Positions 23,404-36,671 of a stretch of 64,000 nt of DNA are shown in pieces. The stretch is from Triatoma infestans (lineage: Eukaryota; Arthropoda; Insecta; Hemiptera; Reduviidae), in contig JAAEAF010014499.1 in the NCBI GenBank assembly GCA_011037195.1, positions 1 through 64,000 of the forward strand. Reading direction: 5' to 3'. Each line of letters begins with the position of its first letter. Position 1 is the first letter of the stretch. The position numbers and the translations under genes are program-made. The notes under the pieces were generated by a model, which worked only from the letters and a program-made list of their open reading frames with translations, was not told where the DNA came from and did not search any database.

Positions 23404-24209
23404 CTTATATCGAAGGAATATAAGAAGAGGCTATTTAAATAACTGTAAGGATGCAGTTAGTTGAGTAACATTGTAAGTTTACCGCTTTTCTCTCTTCAGT
23501 TTTCACTGTGAGTTGGTGTGAAAAACGTAGGAAAGTTTTTTTTTTTTACCTACAAGATATCTAGTGAGCAGACGAGCAAAAGCGAGCAACGGAGAATAGA
23601 ATACAAAACCACCCCTTTTGCCTGGAGGCCAATATGGCGGACGCAAAAAAAAGACGAGTAGCACCAAAGGAGGTGTAAAATGTCAAGATGACTGTAGCAA
23701 ACTCTACTGCATTAAATATAAAATTGTCTATGTCAGCTACTAGAACCTTCCTGTTTCTAGGCTTTAGTGCTTGTGTTAGTTTGGACACAGGAAAAAGGAA
23801 AACTCTTGGTGTATTGAATTACATTATGTGCACGTCTGTGTGTATGTGTAAGTGTAGATGACTATGTGTGCAACTTTTTAACGACACTAAGATCTGACAT
23901 TACCCAATGAAATTTTCTACTGACGGTAAGTTTGAAACCTACCCTCCAACTCCTGCAGGAGGGTTTATAACTGGAGCAGTATTAAGAAGGGATTATATAT
24001 GGTAAATTTGATCGCTTTTACCATTGGCTGGAATATAAAATCTCATCGCCTGTACAGATAACTGCAAGCATTATGAAAGCCAGAAAATGATATTAGCAAA
24101 AAAAGATCCTTTAAATTTGTGAAATTTAAGTTTTGTTCTTTTTATTACTTTCATTTAATTGCTCCAGGAGGAAAGATTGCAAACAACCCAGATTGTTTAA
24201 ATTGACATT
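23403..24209. other. Unassigned stretch
   Basis: No gene, RNA or repeat recognised, apart from a T-run near 23540. Confidence 0.3.
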
Positions 24210-25080
24210 TCTACTGGAAATGCATGTTTTGAGTACATAGAATTTGCAAAATAACTCAAAAAACGATAAATAACAGCATCCTTAAAGATGTATTCCGTAC
24301 AGGTTATGTAGTAGACTAGCCATCATGAATGTTTTGGTAAAAATTCGTCAACCAGGAAGTGCAACTTACGACGTTATTGATTGTTTTTTCTCATTTCTTG
24401 GATATCTTCTCGTCCGGGTTCTATCGGTTTTCTTTAAACTTTGTACTAACTATTTATCTTTAGAATAACAATGTTTATTTGAAACAGTTTTCTAGGAAAA
24501 TGATTCTTTTGAAAAGTTCCGATGGATTTACAATGCCAAGCATCCCAATTAAGTCCCACTTCTGTACAATATACTGTTCTAACGTCTGTATAATGTTAAT
24601 ACCCAATCAACTGAGTCCGTTCTACAATAATTTGATTGATTTCTAGGTTTGAAGAACTCTGTTCCCCGGAAATTCGGAGTTTACGAATAGATTTCTGAAT
24701 TCGTCAGGATTTTTTTCGTAATCGGCTACGATGAGCTATGTTCATAAATTAAAAATAACTTATTCTATGAAACCACACAACCGATTAACCGATATTTTCA
24801 AGTTTGGAATTCTAGCAAGATGGTATATAGCAAGGTTAAAGAAATGACATTTTCTAGAAAATTGTAAAAATAATTTGAAAAACAATTCAATAAAGCCGCA
24901 CTTTCGGTTAATGGACTTCCGGCCCGCAACCTTCTTGTCAGTGTTACCAATGGTATTACCAAAACAAAATATACAGCTTCCTGCGATTTTGAGATATTTT
25001 GTTAAAAGTCATACACACGCGCACACACACAGATCCACTGCAAACTTCAAGATCAATCTTGGTTTGCTTACGCGTTAGTC
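24210..25080. repeat. Family X copies
   Basis: Modules in order: TACTGGAAATGCATGTTTTGA (split at TGGAAATGCATGTTTTG, 24214), AAAATTCGTCAACCAGGAAG (24342), TATCTTCTCG...CGGTTTTCTTTAAACTTTG (24408-24443), TTATTTGAAACAGTTTTC (24476), CGCACTTTCGGTTAATGGA (24897), CACACGCGCACACACACAG (25014). Two partial units in succession. Confidence 0.65.
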
Positions 25081-27090
25081 ATTATACATAGAATAGAGTC
25101 ATCTGTAAAGTGTGTTGGATGCTAACTGTGAGTGAGTCGTGGGAATCTACAGTCTAATTTTTTAGGTAGGCTAGTAGAACCAAGCAATTGCACACATCAA
25201 CAATGACGGTGTTTTGTGCGAATGCTGGGCCTGTCCGGGTCAAGATGTTTATGTTGTTTACCGGCAAGATTCCAGAAGAAGCTTCTAGTTTAAAAACGGG
25301 GTACTACAGTTTCTAAAACTGTAGGCCTCAAAATGAAGTATAAAATTAATTCTAGTGAACAATTCCAAAACAATATCATGTTTTTCATTTTAGACCAAAC
25401 TTTTACTCTTTTAGTGGGCAGTGAAAATGCGTCTAGCTTAGGTAGACGTATGTCACAGAATAATGGGCGGTAAAGTATTGTGCTTAATATGTCATTAGAG
25501 AGTAGTGAACAAGAGTAGCTAGGTATTAAATTTTAGAAGAAAAAAGAAGAACTTCTTCAGCGGTGTGCTTTCAGAAGGATTATATTGTGTTGTGAGAGAC
25601 ATCGAGAGAATGAGAGAGGCAGGAGGGCAGCTGACTCGACAAGACTCACCTAGAGCCATATACGAACACACTATACATATAAGAACACACCAAGGAACGA
25701 GAAGTTGGGTGTCCCCATAAATCTTCTTTAATGAGAATAGTGAACTGTTGGTTAGTGGCACACGCATGCGTACAACCAAGTACTCCTGTCCTTACACGAA
25801 TACTCAGAAGGCAGTGAGTTTCACTATTAGTATGGCCCATCTCCACCACCAGCATTGTGTGCCATGCCCGCCCGTATGGCAAGTTCTGCCACTGGCGGGT
25901 GCCAAAACCACTACTATCCAACCTACACTTTCCCCACATGATCTCCTTCAACCATCACTACTAGAGCGCGCCTGATAGTGGTACCAACAAACGCTAACGG
26001 CTGTATGTGCAGGGAATTATTACGGGCAATATATCGTCTTTTGGACGCAACCCTGTCTTTCTATGTCACCATACTCATCTACTCAAACTGACACAATATA
26101 CACACACACATCTCTGGAGCTCCTTGAATATTAACAAAGACACCACACTCAAACACCTTCATTCTTCTTTCCCTTCATTTCTCAACAACCCATTTTCTTC
26201 CTCAAGCCACTTTTGGGCGGAGGAAGGAAGCTAGCAAACCCCTCTTATTGCGCCCAGAAACCTTCTTTCTTTCATTTTATGATCTGTTGGCAAAAGATGG
26301 TTATTACGTTGAAAGAGAACGGAGAGAACTGATGAATGAATGAAAAATGATCATCTCGAATTTTATTTTTAATTTTATTTATTTATTTTAATAATAATAA
26401 AATATCATTCAAGTTATTTGATTTTGCGAAATTAGCCAATGTTAGCATTCGTGACATGTTTTTATCGGAAACAACATGTTTTGAGATCCCATGAACACCG
26501 AAAAGAGGGTTTGAGGTTTGTTGTGGTTGGTTCCGCAGAGTTGGAAAGCATCAGAGATATTTTCCGTGATAGCCTGCTTCTTTTTGTGGTCCAGGGGTGG
26601 ACCGGTTTCGGGCGTTCGCCAATCATCAGGATGCATTTATCAAGCAGTGTGATAAAAATTTAGTCCGATAACTATAAATGATTTCAAATAGTTCCTCTTA
26701 TCTGCAGAAAGAGATATTCAACTACGAAGCAATTAGAAGACTTCGAGATTAAGTGAATTTAAAAACGCTGAATTACTTTTTAAGTTATGTATTTGCAAAA
26801 AACAAAGAAAAGAGAAAAAAGTAATTTTTAAGAAGAACGAGTACAGAGAGAGAGGGAGAGAGAGTGTCTAAGGTTGTACAAAAACTATAAGTATTAGGTA
26901 GTTTGAAGCAAACCTGGTAGAAAGGTTACACTAATTGGAGCTACTAGACTAGAGAGGTACTTCGCCTCTCGTTGTCCTAGAGACTTTTTTTTGCTTTTAT
27001 GCTGCCGCCTCCAGGGTTGGACAAGTGTGGTAGACTACAGAGAGTCAGGGAAAGGTAGGTATTTTGGACAGGCAGAGCGTTCGTAGAATA
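25081..27090. other. Unassigned stretch
   Basis: Several 60-100-codon frames at 25519-26234 lie on a locally GC-richer stretch but show no domains. ATTTATTTATTTTAATAATAA low-complexity DNA sits near 26365-26400. A GA-rich patch lies at 26845-26865. No gene supported. Confidence 0.3.
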
Positions 27091-27094
27091 CACA

Positions 27095-27125
<31 letters not shown>

Positions 27126-27201
27126 GTATGTACTATCCTGGCCTGGAAAGAAGGAGCTTTTTTCCCACTTCATAGATCTATAGCAAGCGTGTCCGTCTCC
27201 A

Positions 27202-27254
<53 letters not shown>
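27091..27254. repeat. Two (CA)n microsatellites 80 bp apart
   Basis: CA runs at 27091-27122 and 27203-27241, the second followed by ATATATATATATAT. The open frames across them are artefacts. Confidence 0.95.
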
Positions 27255-27255
<1 letters not shown>

Positions 27256-28019
27256 AACACTATACTCTACAGTGTCCTTCGTTACCCTCCCTTCTGTTTC
27301 ACTACACCCCACCAACTTTACTGATACAAAGGAATGTGTAGTCCTATACGCTATGGAGCCGAACCACCCACCACTTGCGCGCGTGCTTGGGAGCGAACAC
27401 ATCTCTCTAAACTAACGAGAACACATCATTCACATAGTGCCACCTCCAAACACAAACACTAACACCACGACTACACCCTTACTCCATGTCCTATATCACA
27501 CGTGATACTCATCACCAACACAATAACCACTTCTCCCAGGATGACCCCAACCCTAGAAACAAGCAACAACTGGTTGACACAAAGAAAGACCTTACCCACC
27601 TGCTTGTCTGCTTGCTGTTTTTCAACTCACCGTTTTCCCTTCATTCTCCATACGTCTCACTAACTACTACCCGACAAGAAGATAGAGTATCACCAAAAAA
27701 CATACCTGTAACAAACAAACAATCTAAATTAATGGTCTGCTATATCTTATATTCCTTATTTTTTTTTTTATAGAAAAATACAAAAAAAAAGTAATAAAAG
27801 TACAAAGTTACAGTAAACCTAAAAAATAAATACTGCATTTTCTTTTTATAGTTAGTTTTTCCTAATTGCTATATAACTGGTGAATTATCCGCAGCACACT
27901 GAATAAGCCATACTACGTTTACGAATCGCTAAGCTTCCTCTAACCGGCCTCAGGCAAAACTCTAAAATAAGGCAACTGTAAAGTATATCCTTAATTACTT
28001 TGTGGTACCTAGGTAAGAG
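27255..28019. other. Unassigned stretch
   Basis: No domain in the short frames here (for example 27486-27773). Nothing else recognised. Confidence 0.3.
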
Positions 28020-28770
28020 GCCAGATTTTCAAAATTGAGTTTTTGACGGAAATACATGTTTTGGGGTTTCCGGAGTATGAAAATATTTTATCTAGCGAAT
28101 GGTCTATATATTAAGTATGTGTGCGCGTGTGTTTTAATAGAATATGGAAGCTCAAACATTTGTATTTCGTACAGGTACTACCATCGCGTCAGACACGAAG
28201 ATTTTGAGCAAAATCCATCAATCGGAAGACGACTTTACTGAATAATTTTTTCAGTTTTCCATGATTATCTCGAAAATGGCCCCAACGATTTTCTTTAAAC
28301 ATTGTATACTATCTACACACATAAATACCTATCATTTTTATTTGAAACATTCTCCCGGGAATGCTTTCCTGTAAAACACCACTTCAGTATATTATATGGT
28401 CCCACCTATATAATTATTAATACAGATTAGAAACATTGATAGATTTCAAAATTTGTAAAAAAAAAAATCGGTTGACCGCAAAGCGATTTTACAGAATAGG
28501 ATTTTGATTTTTTTTTTGGATTTTCTGGAAAGCGGTCACAATTTTCTTTAAACTTGGAATATTTAATGCATATATAAAATATCACCTTTGTCTGAAACAT
28601 TTTCCTCAAGAAATTGATTTTAGAGGGGGACCGGAAAGGTGCGTGTTGCTTAAATTTAAATTTGCATAAAGTTTCTTGGTATATACTATACTGCATCTTT
28701 ATCGATCCCAGTAGAACTTAAAACGCCAAGTTCCCCAGAGATAAGCCTAACGTCACAGATCGTCCTGACC
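28020..28770 (+). repeat. Family X copy, long
   Basis: GACGGAAATACATGTTTTGG (28044), TAGCGAATGGTCTATATA (28094), GTGTGCGCGTGTGTT (28119), AAAATCCATCAATCGGAAG (28210), TCTCGAAAATGGCCCCAACG (28267), TTTATTTGAAACATTCTCC (28338), and later GGTTGACCGCAAAGCGATTT (28469). This is one of the most complete module orders, so it is a good seed for a consensus. Confidence 0.7.
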
Positions 28771-29439
28771 TCCCTTGAAAATCACTTTTGCTGAAAATAA
28801 GTTTCAAATAAACGTGTGTAATATTATTTATTGGGGGTAAATTTAATTAATAATTAAATAATTATAATTTATAATTTAAATCTCTAAAGGGATCTCGTGA
28901 GTCTGTGTTATCTGAACTGAGGAGGGATAATAAATACACAGATGAATAACTTAAATAGAAATATATATTATTCAACTAAATAAATAGATAAAATATAAAC
29001 ATATTTTATTTGTCTACATTACATACATTTTGGAGAAATTAAAACTTATAAATTAATGGAATCTCCGATTTGAAGATTGGGCCTTAGCACTTATATCACT
29101 TGACTATGAACACTTTTTCTGAACCATCAAAATTTTTTGATCCTCCCTATTTGAGGTTCAACATATATATAATCCCTCCCTCTATTGAAGAGAGAAAGGA
29201 AGTGAAATTCCCTTTTATTGTACTAAAGCTATTCTACTTTCCTAACAGTTTTCACCCAACCTTCGAAAAAACCCAGACTTGATATTGCTCTAAATAATAA
29301 ATCACTATTAAATAATATATTTCTACTAATATATTTTACAAAATCATAATTTATATTTTTCCACCATTTCTCCCAAAGATCTACACATTACACGTGATTT
29401 ATTTATAAATACGTAGTTAGCCTTCTAATTTTAACGAAT
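28771..29439. other. Unassigned very AT-rich stretch
   Basis: TAATTAAATAATTATAATTT-type low complexity near 28840-28990. No gene. Confidence 0.3.
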
Positions 29440-29690
29440 ATCATTGGAACAGCTTCAAAGGAAAACCCATATAATCTTTTCGGTAAAATCGCACTTCCTT
29501 TTAACGGATTTTCATCAAACTTGGATTTCTAGCAACACATTTCATGTAACTTGATATAATGAAGATAGGATAAGGGTAAGTTGCATTGAAGTGCCATTTT
29601 TGAGGAAACCTTCTCTTGGAACCCACGAAAATCAATTTTACTGCAATAATGTTTCAAATAAAAATTGATAGACCGACTCCTCTTTTGGCG
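29440..29690 (+). repeat. Family X fragment
   Basis: TTGGAACAGCTTCAAAGGAA (29452), CGCACTTCCTTTTAACGGAT (29489), AATGTTTCAAATAAAA (29647, reverse of the TTTATTTGAAACATT block). Confidence 0.55.
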
Positions 29691-29867
29691 GGAGGGGACG
29701 ATAATGTGTACTATGGCCAAATAATCTCCATCTTGCCCCCTTGCTGGTGCCAATATGAACTTGAAATACTCATCTTATAGCACAGGCCCCTGTTCCAACT
29801 TAAGAATTCTGAGAAACAGTCAGTATCATGGTATTTATAATTAGTTAACAAGGATTTGAATTTTTTT

Positions 29868-30508
29868 TAGGAAACCAATGACAGCGATTTGCTAAGTATC
29901 ATTATAAAATGTAGATGTGAACTATTAGACCTGAATTGTAAGAAATATATTGTCAACAGGGTTCATCTGTGTTCCATGTGTAATTTGGGTGAAGAAGAGG
30001 ACGGCTACCATTTTTTGGCGGTGTGTCCGATATTAAAATGTTATAGACTAGAAATGTGGGGAAAAGAAAAATTAGAAATGAACGAACTTGTAGATATTCT
30101 AAACGGAAGTGTTTGGGAAAGGTTGGGGAGGTATGTGAAATCAGCGGGTAGATATAGGCAATTCCTGATTTCGGAATTTAATTACAATAAATGAGTTTTG
30201 AAAGTTTGAGGTAGGCCATTTGTTATTTTAGAGCTTACTTATAACAAGATTATTTATTTGTACTTTTTTTTAATCTTATTTTCAATTTTTTTGTTTTTTC
30301 TTTATCTGTTTGTTTTTTCTTATTTAACTGTAAATATTATATCAGAGCTCAAATTCTTTCATGAAAAGAAAAATGTACACTTATTCATAATCCAGAACTC
30401 CTGGCAGACGGTTTTCATACCATGCTTAGAAATTGCTTTAGATTATGTTATTTTTTTATGTAAGTTTAATTTTTTGTTTATTTACAAATAAAGCTTATTA
30501 TTATTATT
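29868..30508 (+). pseudogene. 5'-truncated LINE, ORF2 C-terminus and 3' UTR
   Basis: A frame from about 29871 to 30194 encodes about 105 residues: C-R-C-E-L-L-D-L-N-C, then C-S-M-C...H-F-L-A-V-C-P-I-L (the CCHC-type knuckle found at the C-terminus of LINE ORF2), then V-D-I-L-N-G-S-V-W and a closing E-F-N. The 3' UTR ends with AATAAAGCTTATTATTATTATTAC (AATAAA at 30487), a trinucleotide tail as in many I-type elements. No stop or shift in the retained part. A minus-strand relative lies at 36150-36590. The 5' truncation point (about 29868) is my estimate. Confidence 0.78.
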
Positions 30509-30549
30509 ACATTTCTGAAAACTCAATTTACAAAATTTGTCATATGATA

Positions 30550-30830
30550 GCAAATATTGCTTCTTATGCATTCCTGCGAATATCCCAGCCTAACACCAAA
30601 AAACATTTATACTGACGCCCGCTAACATATAACTATACACAGAGCCTGCAGAGCTAGTATTTTTTGCGTATCGACTGGGCTGATCACTGGCGCCCAGACA
30701 GGTAATATATTATGCTAAAACATGGCTTCGCATGGTCACCCAGGCAAATTACACCCACCACTTATATATTATATATACTGAACAGATGACAACATTCTCT
30801 ACAAACACTCACACTAATTTTGGCCACAAT
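30550..30830 (+). repeat. Repeat Z, first copy (weak)
   Basis: ATCCCAGCC...AACA-CTTATAC-GAC...ACACAGAGCCTG order resembles 32445-32540. Weak similarity judged by eye only. Confidence 0.35.
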
Positions 30831-32419
30831 AGTATAAAAGTGTAAAACCAATTTCCATTGTTGTAAATTAATTATAAATTAAAGTTTATAAAATAAAAAA
30901 TGTCCATATTCCTTGTTGAAAAACAGTATGGTTAAAAGTTATTTTATGATTAGTAGGAAATTTTAAATTTTGTAATGAACTAACATAAATATTTTATGAT
31001 GTAATAACTTATGAAAGTAATAAGTTTCATGTTTTTGCGTATAACTTTAATAAATAATAAATTTTAAATCAAACTAGAATGGAAATGTCCTTTATGGAAA
31101 TGCTGGATAGATGAGGAGCTTTGGCGCTTGAACTAGAGCTTTGTTAGCGCTTATTATAATGAGAATTAGGTTCAGAGAGTCCTGTTAATAATATTCTGAA
31201 ATTCTAAAATAAGTTACTTTTTTGGTTGGCGAAGTGAGAAGACCAAAGTACATCTACGGTAAAACAATACCAAAGTACAAAAGGGCTTGTGTTTTCAAAG
31301 TTGGTCATTAATTTATAATCAAGTACACAAGTAGAGAATGTGAAAAAGGTTTTTTATGAACAGGGTTCTTGGAATCTAGGTGAGCATAATCCTGGATATA
31401 TTCTCCCTCCCCTCCATCACTCGCTCATTCTCACTCTCTCTCCCCCACTCCTTCAGCCAGGATTTCATGTTTTATAACGGCCGCACCACTACCAAAAAGG
31501 TACGACTCATTAAAATTGAACACTATTATACGTCATTATGAAAGTGAGAGAAAGAGAGTGCCAGAATGAGTGGATGGGACCAAGGATATTATACGAAAGA
31601 ACAGAGGGTTAGAGAAAGAGCTGATGAAGAAGAGAAGCAATGTAAGAAGAAAAAAAATGGATTATTAATATTACAGAGGCATTTTATTATATATTTCAGG
31701 TTTGTATTTTATTGTTACTATACATTTTCATTATTATACTCATATTTATTATTGATGTTAATTACTTTTAAAAATTCATTAAAATGGCCTTTAGTGACCT
31801 AATTTGCAAAGAAAATTTAAATTACTTTACACGTAGACCTCGCAAGAATGAATTTCTAGAGTAATCAGTTAATAGCCTATGAATATAATTGATAACTTGA
31901 TATTCTTATAATTTAGTAACTTGCCTAGTGAGGAATAAGCCTTATTACTCCAACAGATCAAGCTATGGATCTACTATATTAATTCTGATTGTTATCTTAG
32001 AAGTACCATTTATAAAAGAAAAAGTTAGTAATCTCATGAGAAAGTGGGTGAAACTAAAGATAATAAAAAAACTAACCAAGTAGAATCGCTTTTTCGAATA
32101 AGCCTAATGTTTTAAGCGATTCACTTAAATGCATAGTTTAAATGCACTTAGTGTACAGTTTACAAGAAAGCTTAAACTTCAACCTCCTTCAGAATCCCCT
32201 ATAAAACAAATTTTCCCAGGAAATTGTAGAAAATGTGATAAGACATAGGTGCATGTTTGTGATTTAATAGAATTTTGAACGGAAACGTTCTGATCGCAAA
32301 CTCTGGGGAGATATTTGAACGGATCAAATTCCAGTTTGAGCTTCTTTGCTTTTTGTTGAAACATAACAACAATTTATAGACCATTTATTCCAAAGGAGAT
32401 TGAGAACTAACAACTTCTT
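30831..32419. other. Unassigned stretch
   Basis: No gene. Frames at 31566-31802 and 32179-32384 show no domain; 32180-32360 has faint family X character (CCCAGGAAATTG). Confidence 0.3.
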
Positions 32420-32690
32420 CAGGAATCACCTTCTTGGGTGTTCCGCGGGGATCCCAGCCCGACGAAACGAACAACACTTATACAGACACTCTCAACACCA
32501 ACACAATACACATAGTGGGGCCTGTGCAAAGATAGTTGATGTGGGAAACAATTTGGGTTTGGCGTACCCACAGGCAAACTTTTACTCACCTCCACACCCT
32601 GAATTACATTACCCATCCACTTTACAGATGTCTCTAATCCTAATACAGACACTGGCGCTCAAAGGGAGTCACACTAAAGATTTTAAGTTC
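32420..32690 (+). repeat. Repeat Z, second copy (weak)
   Basis: GGATCCCAGCCCGACGAAAC, CACTTATACAGACACTC, GTGGGGCCTGTGCAAAG. A 113-codon frame passes through (32400-32741) but has no recognised domain. Confidence 0.35.
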
Positions 32691-34559
32691 ATAGTGGATT
32701 GGCTTTATGGAAACAACAAAAGTAAAGAGACCATTCGCTAAAAACGTTTTTTCTTAAATAAAAAACATTTACAATTCACAAAAAAAATCTTCGAAATTTG
32801 GACCGATCGATTTACTTCCTTTTATAGCAGAAGAAAACGCAAAAATGTCCGCCTTGTGACTTACAATTCTATTTCTTCCAGTTTGTAACAGTCCATTATT
32901 CTAGATGAATCACTGGAGAAATTGATTAAAAAATACCCGAAACTCAAGTGTTTCTAAAATAAAATTCCAAAATTTATCATATTTCACCTTAAAATAAACC
33001 AGAAGAAAGAAAGGAAAATATCACAAGAGGGTTTTCACCTAAAGAGTGTTCAGTTTTCCAAAAAGCTTTATTCAAACTATTTGGTGGAAAGTTAAATCAA
33101 GTTAGTCAAAAGTTTAACTTGAAGTAATTTAAAGCTGCCACTACATAAATCATTTCAATGATTTCCTTACTCGTTAATATTTTATGATTGATCTGTTTTT
33201 CTCTTACTAAAAATAATTTCGGGAGAAAACATATTTAGATATTTAGTAGAATGAACTATGAAATGAATTGAAGAATTTATGTTCAATTAAAGTTAAAAAT
33301 TAAGTTGAAGTAAAGTTTTTATATAAGAAAGAACACACTAAATTATATAGATTATGATGTTTTCTATAAGTAAATTTGTAGATTAGATAGAAAGTAGGGG
33401 GAACTATAACGTTGAAAAGTTATTGCTGATTCTATTGTTTCACACAATGAAAACCACAATGTAATTAGGAAAAAGCTAATTTCCCTTTTGATAAATGAAT
33501 TCGCAATTGTTACCATTAAATTAAGTTTACCAACTCTTAGATTAGTTTTTATGTTTGAGATTCGTCAACAATTAATTGCTGAGTCGAAAACTAATTTATA
33601 GTTTAAGTTGGGTTTTCGTGGGAGCAGGGCGCAGAGCATCCAAATCATCCAACTGATGAGATGGATTGTTTGTACAATATAATCAAGTAGTACAGCATTC
33701 GGATTTGCTTTGGGTCTAGCGGATGTATTCTATTTATATTTGCATTAAATTAAACAAAAATGAAATATTTTAAACTTAGATCATGCACAACAGACCTACA
33801 TTTTTCAATAAAAAAATTTCAATGCTATTTAGGTACCTGCCAAGGAAGAGGAGTAAAGCAGTAATTTAGATGACAATGGTCATTAATTACGTAGGCAAGG
33901 ATGGCACGGTTAAAAACAAATTAAACGGAAGAAGCTATGGTAAAGAAAAAAATGCGGAAACTTTTTGAAGGGGTGGCTGTACAACAAGGAAAAGTGTGGG
34001 GTCTGGAGTAATGTAGGTAAGTGTGGACACCCGAACTGACTCTACTTACACTCAAACACAGTTTGTTTTTAAGGATTTTCTGAGTAAGGAGTGAAGAGTA
34101 GACTGATCGAGCAATGAGCAAAAAGAAACAGCCCTCTGGCCGGAGAGCTCTAGGTTGCTATTGCAAACCTGGGTCTATCACCTCCTGAAGTATTTCCGTA
34201 ATAGTTAAGAAAAATAATAGAGCTCCAGCTTCCCTGATGTGCAAAACGACTTGAGATCGTGTTGGATTATTTTCAAAACTACTAAGGCGAGCTCAAGATC
34301 ATAGTGTTTTGCATGGTTGTAAAGAGCTCTGCTTAGTATAATTTATTTTTGGATTATTTATTTATTTATTTTGACGGGTCATCCATAATTTTTTTAACTC
34401 CTTTTTACCATTTTTTTGTTTTGTATTATTCTTGCTAGCTGGATTAGAGATCGGTGTTGGAAATTGAGGGAGGATCAGATACGAAAATAAAGGGAAGAAG
34501 TGGAGAAGCGAAGAAAGCCCCGAGGATGTTGCGTCCAGTTTTGTAGAGTTCAGCTCTCT
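32691..34559. other. Unassigned stretch
   Basis: GACCATTCGCTAAAAACG (32727) is a family X module next to unassigned DNA. The rest is AT-rich without a supported gene or RNA. Confidence 0.3.
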
Positions 34560-34915
34560 CCTAAAAATCTAGAAAGAAAATTTATAACTTCCGATGTTGA
34601 GAGTATTCTCCTGTATGGCGCGCCAACTTGAACAACCTGCCAGAAAGCGAGACAAAATATTAGGACAGTAGAAATAAGGTTTTGGAGAAGATCTATGAGG
34701 AACACCAATAAGAAATGAGGGAATAAGGATAGAGGTGGAGGATAAAAGAAGTCAGTCTAACCAGTAAAGAAAATGTTGGAATGGGCGTCACAGAAATGAC
34801 GGAAGAGAGGATGGTTTGGAGAAGGAAACGGCTGGTAGAAGTTTGAGGGATGGCGACAGGGAGGATAAAAAGATATGGAATGACGCTATTGACTTTCGTT
34901 TGAAGGCGATAACCC
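34560..34915 (+). pseudogene. LINE ORF2 relic, C-terminal part of reverse transcriptase
   Basis: One frame gives V-E-S-I-L-L-Y-G-A-P (about 34597), Q-N-I-R-T-V-E-I-R-F-W-R-R (about 34650); another gives I-R-N-E-G-I-R (about 34715) and then G-V-T-E-M-T-E-E-R-M-V-W-R-R (about 34785). Together they follow the end of many insect LINE RTs (Y-G-x-E-x-W, F-W-R-R, R-N-E-x-I, W-x-G-H-V-x-R-M). At least three frameshifts and several stops. Same type as 4542-4785. Confidence 0.65.
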
Positions 34916-36149
34916 TGACAGTTAGGGAGAAACAGGGAAAAGGGAAAAGTAAAACTAAGCTTCTTATGCTACAGGTATGCACTAAGATGCTGATAACAAG
35001 CTATTCATAGGAATTAAGATCCCCTCCCCCAAAAAATATAAGCCTAACTTACCTAAATCCGCAAATTATTTACATTTATCGATCACATCTGTTGATATTA
35101 TCTTAAACCATTAATATTATTGAAGACATTACCAAAGTAAGCTCATAATTGCTTTCTCTAGTTACAATAGATTTAAGTTAATTTTGGATAAGAAAAGCTT
35201 TACATTAATTTATAGAAGGATTTTCTTCTTCAATAATATGCAAATAATTAATTACTTATATAACTATCCTAATTTCCCTCCATGAATGCGCGTGTTGAGC
35301 TATCTGATGACACGTTAATTATGGAAAGAAAGCAGTACGATATTTCCCAACGAAAACCAGGGTTGATTTTCTTTTGTTTTTGTTGTGATGATAATTTCAA
35401 TAATATCTATGGATTTATAATCCATGGATTTCAGCGCATTCTCCATCACTCCATTTACCATCATCAATCAGCATTTGCCTTTTATCATTACATACCATTG
35501 TGAATGACAATTTTATTGTAATAAGTAACAATGTTTTTATGTTATGTAACAATTCTTAATGATCAAATCATTATTTTTCGCATAATTTTTCATTTCTTTT
35601 TTTTCCACTTTATCAACAAGTTGTTTCATTTGCAAGTTGTTAAAGCAATATAAAAATAAAATTATATAATCAGAATAGAAAATTGCATAATCATCTGTCA
35701 AGTTGGAGGATTAACGTTAATGTTGTAGAAATGTTAGTGATGGTCCCAGCTGGTCTTAACGAAGGGACAGATCTAGCGGCGAAGAAGTGACGCCTCGGGG
35801 GAACATCTCCATTGACTGACCAACCAATCACGTAGCCTCTTCTGTCTCTCACACTCTCCCATACCCTGTCTCTTCGCTCTCTCTCTCTCTTTGAAAAAAA
35901 ATGCAAAATTATGTCACACTCTACCCTAAGGCAATCTGGTGCTTATAATACAAAATAATCAGAATTGTATTCATTGAAAATTCCTCTTTCCATTCAAGTA
36001 TAGAAATAATCATTAATTAGAATAGGAAAATATTCCACTCCTAATAATCAATATTTTAAACATAAGCATTAAATTTTGACAATAAAGCGATGGCTGTCTG
36101 ACGGAGCAGAATAAGACTTGCAACAAACAAAACAAAACTCTATTGAAAA
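34916..36149. other. Unassigned stretch
   Basis: No supported gene. A short CT run lies at 35872-35892. Confidence 0.3.
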
Positions 36150-36590
36150 CAATAATAACAAGTGAAATTGATTATAATTTTGAAAAAGTATATGTACTGT
36201 TGGTATGTATTAGAAATTAAAATGCTGCCCTACAAATGGACAATGTAACTATACATGCAGAGTAGAAGCTGATAATGCTATCCAGTCTCTTCCGTTCAAT
36301 ATGTCAGTCATGTCAGTGGGTGTCAGTATGTGCAGTCCGAATTTCTTCCTAATGCTCCTTAAACTGGACAGCGTCCTAGAATGTGGTGTGCAACTACATT
36401 TTCTTTCAAATTATATACTGAACAGGAATATACCAAATTAGGAGTGTATGGTTTACAATTGAGACTAAGCAGTTCTCCCCTAATTTTTAAAATCCTGCTA
36501 TTACTGGCATTTAAGCCTATATCTAAGTATTGAACACTGAATGACAGAATCTTGTAAATATTATGAAACCACGCAGACATAGCTTTATCT
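36150..36590 (-). pseudogene. 5'-truncated LINE, ORF2 C-terminus, minus strand
   Basis: On the minus strand, 36360-36500 encodes I-R-G-E-L-L-S-L-N-C, C-S-V-Y-N-L-K and H-H-I-L-G-R-C-P-V, aligning position by position with the C-R-C-E-L-L-D-L-N-C / C-S-M-C / H-F-L-A-V-C-P-I stretch at 29910-30030. Further along, D-I-L-N-G-R-D-W (about 36280) matches D-I-L-N-G-S-V-W. The second knuckle Cys is Tyr here. AATAATAA near 36148 may be its trinucleotide tail. Same family as 29868-30508 but older. Confidence 0.7.
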
Positions 36591-36671
36591 CTAACTGTTG
36601 AAAATAATAATTAACTAATTTGCTCTTTACATCTTTTAACTTGGATTTAGTAAACTCTAACAGTGAGTCTT

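Noticed and set aside
25519..26234. Cluster of 75-101-codon frames on both strands
   Set aside because: They overlap each other in a GC-richer stretch, which reduces stops in all frames; no domain or codon bias supports any of them.
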